From positions 1 through 6,754 of the forward strand of contig JANSYB010000117.1 of NCBI GenBank assembly GCA_024742655.1: a stretch of DNA of 6,754 nucleotides, in the 5' to 3' direction. This stretch comes from Paracoccaceae bacterium. GTDB taxonomy: Bacteria; Pseudomonadota; Alphaproteobacteria; Rhodobacterales; Rhodobacteraceae. The number at the start of each line of letters is the position of its first letter. Positions within the stretch are counted from its first letter, which is position 1. The position numbers and the translations under genes are program-made. Shown piece after piece: positions 4,658 to 6,754 of this stretch. Under the pieces are notes generated by a model that worked only from the letters and a program-made list of their open reading frames with translations, made no database searches and was not told the origin of the DNA.

Positions 4658-6367
4658 ATGGCCGAAGAAACGACAAACCAGGGGATCCCCGAGCCGGAAG
4701 GCCACTCGGATCTCATCGAGACCGATTACGAAATCGGGCAGGACAACATCGAAGCCAAAATCGGACCATTTGGTCTGGACATCCACAACCCGGTCTTTCT
4801 GATCTCGGGTCTGTCTGTTGTCCTGTTCGTTTTCTACTCGCTGGCATTGCCCGAACAGGCCGCATCGGCGTTCGAAACCGCAAAAAGTTACGTCATCACC
4901 ACATTTGATTTCTTCTTCCTTAGTGCGGCGAATATTTTCGTTCTGTTTTGCCTGCTTTTGATCGTCACACCATACGGCAGCGTGCGGCTGGGCGGGGCAG
5001 ATGCGAAACCCGATTATGGCTATATCGGCTGGTTTGCTATGCTGTTCGCCGCCGGTATGGGCATCGGCCTGCTGTTTTTCGGCGTCTCCGAGCCGATGAG
5101 CCACTTCTCGTCCTCTCTGGCTGGCACATCTGTCGGTGAAGGCGGCGTACGCACAGACTGGGCGCCAGCAGGAGCAGCAGGTGGCGACGAGGCCGCGGCG
5201 CAGCGGCTTGGGATGGCCGCGACCATCTTTCACTGGGGCCTTCACCCTTGGGCGATTTACGCGGTCGTTGCGTTGGCCCTGGCGCTTTTCTCCTACAACA
5301 AGGGGCTGCCTCTGACCTTGCGCTCGGCCTTTTATCCGATCTTCGGAGATCGCGTCTGGGGTTGGACGGGCCACATCATCGACACGCTGGCGGTGTTTGC
5401 CACGCTCTTTGGTCTTGCGACATCGCTTGGCTTCGGGGCGGAGCAGGCCGCATCGGGGCTGACCTTCCTTTTCGGGTCGGGCGATGCGGCCGAGGGCACG
5501 CGCTCTTTCCTGGGCATCACCTACGGCAACAGTGACGAAAGCGGGGTCGCGAACAATCCGGCGCTGCTCGTTTTACTGATCACCGGCATCACCGCGATCG
5601 CGCTGGTTTCTGTGGTGCGTGGCCTTGATGGAGGCGTGAAAGTGCTGTCGGAAATCAATATGGGGCTTGCGGCACTTCTGCTGCTGTTCGTGTTTTTCGT
5701 CGGCGGCCCGATCTTTCTGATCACGCTGTTCTTCGACAGCCTCGCGGCCTACTTCCAGAACATCTTCGCCTTGTCGAACCCGTTCGGTCGCGAAGACGTG
5801 AACTTCAGCCAGGGCTGGACCTCGTTCTACTGGGCGTGGTGGATCAGCTGGTCCCCCTTTGTGGGCATGTTCATCGCGCGTGTCAGCCGCGGGCGTACCG
5901 TGCGGGAATTCGTGATCTGCGTGCTGCTGATCCCGACCCTCGTTTGTGTGCTTTGGATGACCGTCTTTGGCGGCACTGCACTGAACCAGGTTGTCGCAGA
6001 AGGGTATGAAGGCGCCAAGAACGCGGCACTGGAACTCAAGCTGTTCTACATGCTGTCGCAATTGCCGCTGGCGACCATAACGTCGGTGGTCGGTATCATC
6101 CTCGTGGTTGTGTTCTTCGTGACCTCCTCGGACTCAGGCAGCCTGGTGATCGACACGATCACGGCAGGCGGCAAGGTTGATGCGCCGGTGTCGCAACGTG
6201 TGTTCTGGTGCGTATTTGAAGGGGCGGTCGCAATCGTGCTGCTGATCGGGGGCGGGCTGGCTTCACTGCAGGCTGCGGTGATTGCCACCGGTCTGCCCTT
6301 CACGCTGGTGCTGCTTTTGATGTGCTTTGCCATCTGGAAGGGGCTTGTCAGCGAAAGGCGCGCCTGA
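4658..6367 (+). CDS. BCCT-family transporter with complete BetP-like binding cage (BCCT-2)
   Basis: A 569-aa inner-membrane symporter of the betaine/choline/carnitine family. About 12 helices can be read, at roughly 45-64, 86-105, 121-143, 190-212, 236-260, 301-322, 333-358, 387-409, 413-437, 472-496, 513-534 and 540-561. Key elements are the TM3 glycine stretch GMGIG (133-137), TM4 HWGLHPWAIY (192-201), the signature GWTSFYWAWWISW (386-398), then SPFVGMFIARVSRGRTVREF, and TM10 VTSSDSGS (488-495). These match the betaine cage Trp/Tyr residues and the Na2 Thr-Ser pair of BetP, so a sodium-coupled betaine-like substrate is the best guess. The cytoplasmic N-terminal tail (about 40 residues) is strongly acidic. 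The C-terminal tail is only about nine residues (KGLVSERRA), much shorter than the osmosensing tail of BetP. It follows usp by 44 bases and is probably co-transcribed and regulated with it. Choline, glycine betaine, DMSP and carnitine cannot be told apart here. Confidence 0.95.
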   Translation: MAEETTNQGIPEPEGHSDLIETDYEIGQDNIEAKIGPFGLDIHNPVFLISGLSVVLFVFYSLALPEQAASAFETAKSYVITTFDFFFLSAANIFVLFCLLLIVTPYGSVRLGGADAKPDYGYIGWFAMLFAAGMGIGLLFFGVSEPMSHFSSSLAGTSVGEGGVRTDWAPAGAAGGDEAAAQRLGMAATIFHWGLHPWAIYAVVALALALFSYNKGLPLTLRSAFYPIFGDRVWGWTGHIIDTLAVFATLFGLATSLGFGAEQAASGLTFLFGSGDAAEGTRSFLGITYGNSDESGVANNPALLVLLITGITAIALVSVVRGLDGGVKVLSEINMGLAALLLLFVFFVGGPIFLITLFFDSLAAYFQNIFALSNPFGREDVNFSQGWTSFYWAWWISWSPFVGMFIARVSRGRTVREFVICVLLIPTLVCVLWMTVFGGTALNQVVAEGYEGAKNAALELKLFYMLSQLPLATITSVVGIILVVVFFVTSSDSGSLVIDTITAGGKVDAPVSQRVFWCVFEGAVAIVLLIGGGLASLQAAVIATGLPFTLVLLLMCFAIWKGLVSERRA

Positions 6368-6394
6368 CGCCGGCAACACTTTACCCGAAGACAG

Positions 6395-6426
6395 GCCGCC
6401 CGGGGTGTTGCAGCCCGGGCGGCTTT
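6395..6426 (+). terminator. Probable terminator after usp-BCCT-2 operon
   Basis: A perfect 10-bp GC-rich stem (6395-6404 with 6414-6423) around a 9-nt loop lies 27 bases after the BCCT-2 stop. Only TTT follows directly, then GCTGTTTTG, so the U-tract is weak. Stem strength and position support termination before the next gene. Confidence 0.72.
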
Positions 6427-6467
6427 GCTGTTTTGTGACGTGCGCAGCAGCCACGGTGAGAGCGAAG

Positions 6468-6754
6468 ATGCAGTTGGATACAGAGTTCGTGCGGGCGCAG
6501 TTCCCGGCCTTTTCGGAGCCAAACCTGCAGGGTCAGTCCTTTTTCGAGAACGCGGGCGGGTCCTATGCCTGCGGGGCGGTCATCGACCGGCTGGAACGCT
6601 ATTACCGGCAACGCAAGGTACAGCCCTGTGCCCCCTACGAGGCCAGCCGGTTGGCGGGCGAGGAAATGGACGAGGCGCGTGAACGGCTGTCGGCCATGCT
6701 GGGCGTGGCGCAGGACGAGTTGAGCTTCGGCCCGTCCACCACGCAGAACACCTA
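6468..6754 (+). CDS. Class V aminotransferase / cysteine-desulfurase-like protein (3' end cut off)
   Basis: An open frame from ATG 6468 runs off the window, giving 95 complete codons. The N-terminus reads VRAQFPAF, then FFENAGGSYACGAVIDRL (25-42), and later ASRLAGEEMDEARERLSAMLGV followed by FGPSTTQNTY. This is the usual opening of fold-type I PLP enzymes of the class V aminotransferase group: an 'F(D/E)NAGG' strand, a helix of paired Glu and Arg residues, and a FGPSTT loop that leads into the cofactor phosphate-binding region. It most resembles the cysteine-desulfurase-like branch. The Schiff-base lysine and the substrate site lie beyond the window, so desulfurase, lyase or transaminase activity cannot be decided. 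GGTGAG about seven bases upstream supports this ATG; in-frame GTGs at 6435 and 6456 are less likely. The preceding terminator makes it a separate unit. Confidence 0.82.
   Translation, partial: MQLDTEFVRAQFPAFSEPNLQGQSFFENAGGSYACGAVIDRLERYYRQRKVQPCAPYEASRLAGEEMDEARERLSAMLGVAQDELSFGPSTTQNT

Noticed and set aside
4541..5374. A long minus-strand open frame across the start of BCCT-2
   Set aside because: It is the shadow of the BCCT-2 and usp coding frames. It has low-complexity, charged composition and no family motif.

Overview
The window is GC-rich, tightly packed bacterial DNA. Its base composition, GTG and ATG starts behind GGAG-type ribosome binding sites, and paired betaine/choline/carnitine-type (BCCT) carriers beside a small universal stress protein all fit an alphaproteobacterium, plausibly a marine Rhodobacterales (Roseobacter-group) member. 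That placement is inference from style and content, because no taxonomic marker gene is present.

Layout. (1) 2-1828, plus strand: the 3' part of a large HExxH zinc-metallopeptidase-like protein with beta-rich, CARDB-like C-terminal modules. It ends at a strong 12-bp hairpin terminator (1844-1881). (2) 1895-3721, minus strand: a complete BCCT-family transporter (BCCT-1, 608 aa), convergent with the peptidase gene and probably sharing its terminator. (3) 3722-4196: a 475-bp divergent control region with an AT-rich core carrying inverted repeats, and with GC-rich hairpins on both leader sides. (4) 4197-4613, plus strand: a 138-aa UspA-fold protein with a GTG start. (5) 4658-6367, plus strand: a second complete BCCT transporter (BCCT-2, 569 aa), 44 nt downstream of usp and almost certainly in the same transcript. 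A GC-rich hairpin follows at 6395-6426. (6) 6468 to the window end, plus strand: the N-terminal 95 codons of a class V (cysteine-desulfurase-like) aminotransferase.

How the genes may work together. The centre looks like a compatible-solute or quaternary-amine uptake locus. Two paralogous but clearly different BCCT carriers are transcribed head to head, and a UspA protein is placed immediately before one of them. BCCT-2 keeps the full aromatic cage known from BetP-type betaine carriers. BCCT-1 has two aromatic replacements and a longer TM7-TM8 loop, so the two probably differ in substrate or kinetics. The Usp protein lacks the usual glycine-rich ATP-binding motif, so it may act as a nucleotide-independent partner of the transporter. 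The flanking peptidase and aminotransferase genes look like separate units.

I found no tRNA, rRNA, CRISPR array, insertion sequence or phage feature, and no convincing evidence for a wholly new system. The points most worth following are the Asp-for-Glu metal-site variant in the peptidase and the divergent BCCT/Usp locus with its palindromic control region.
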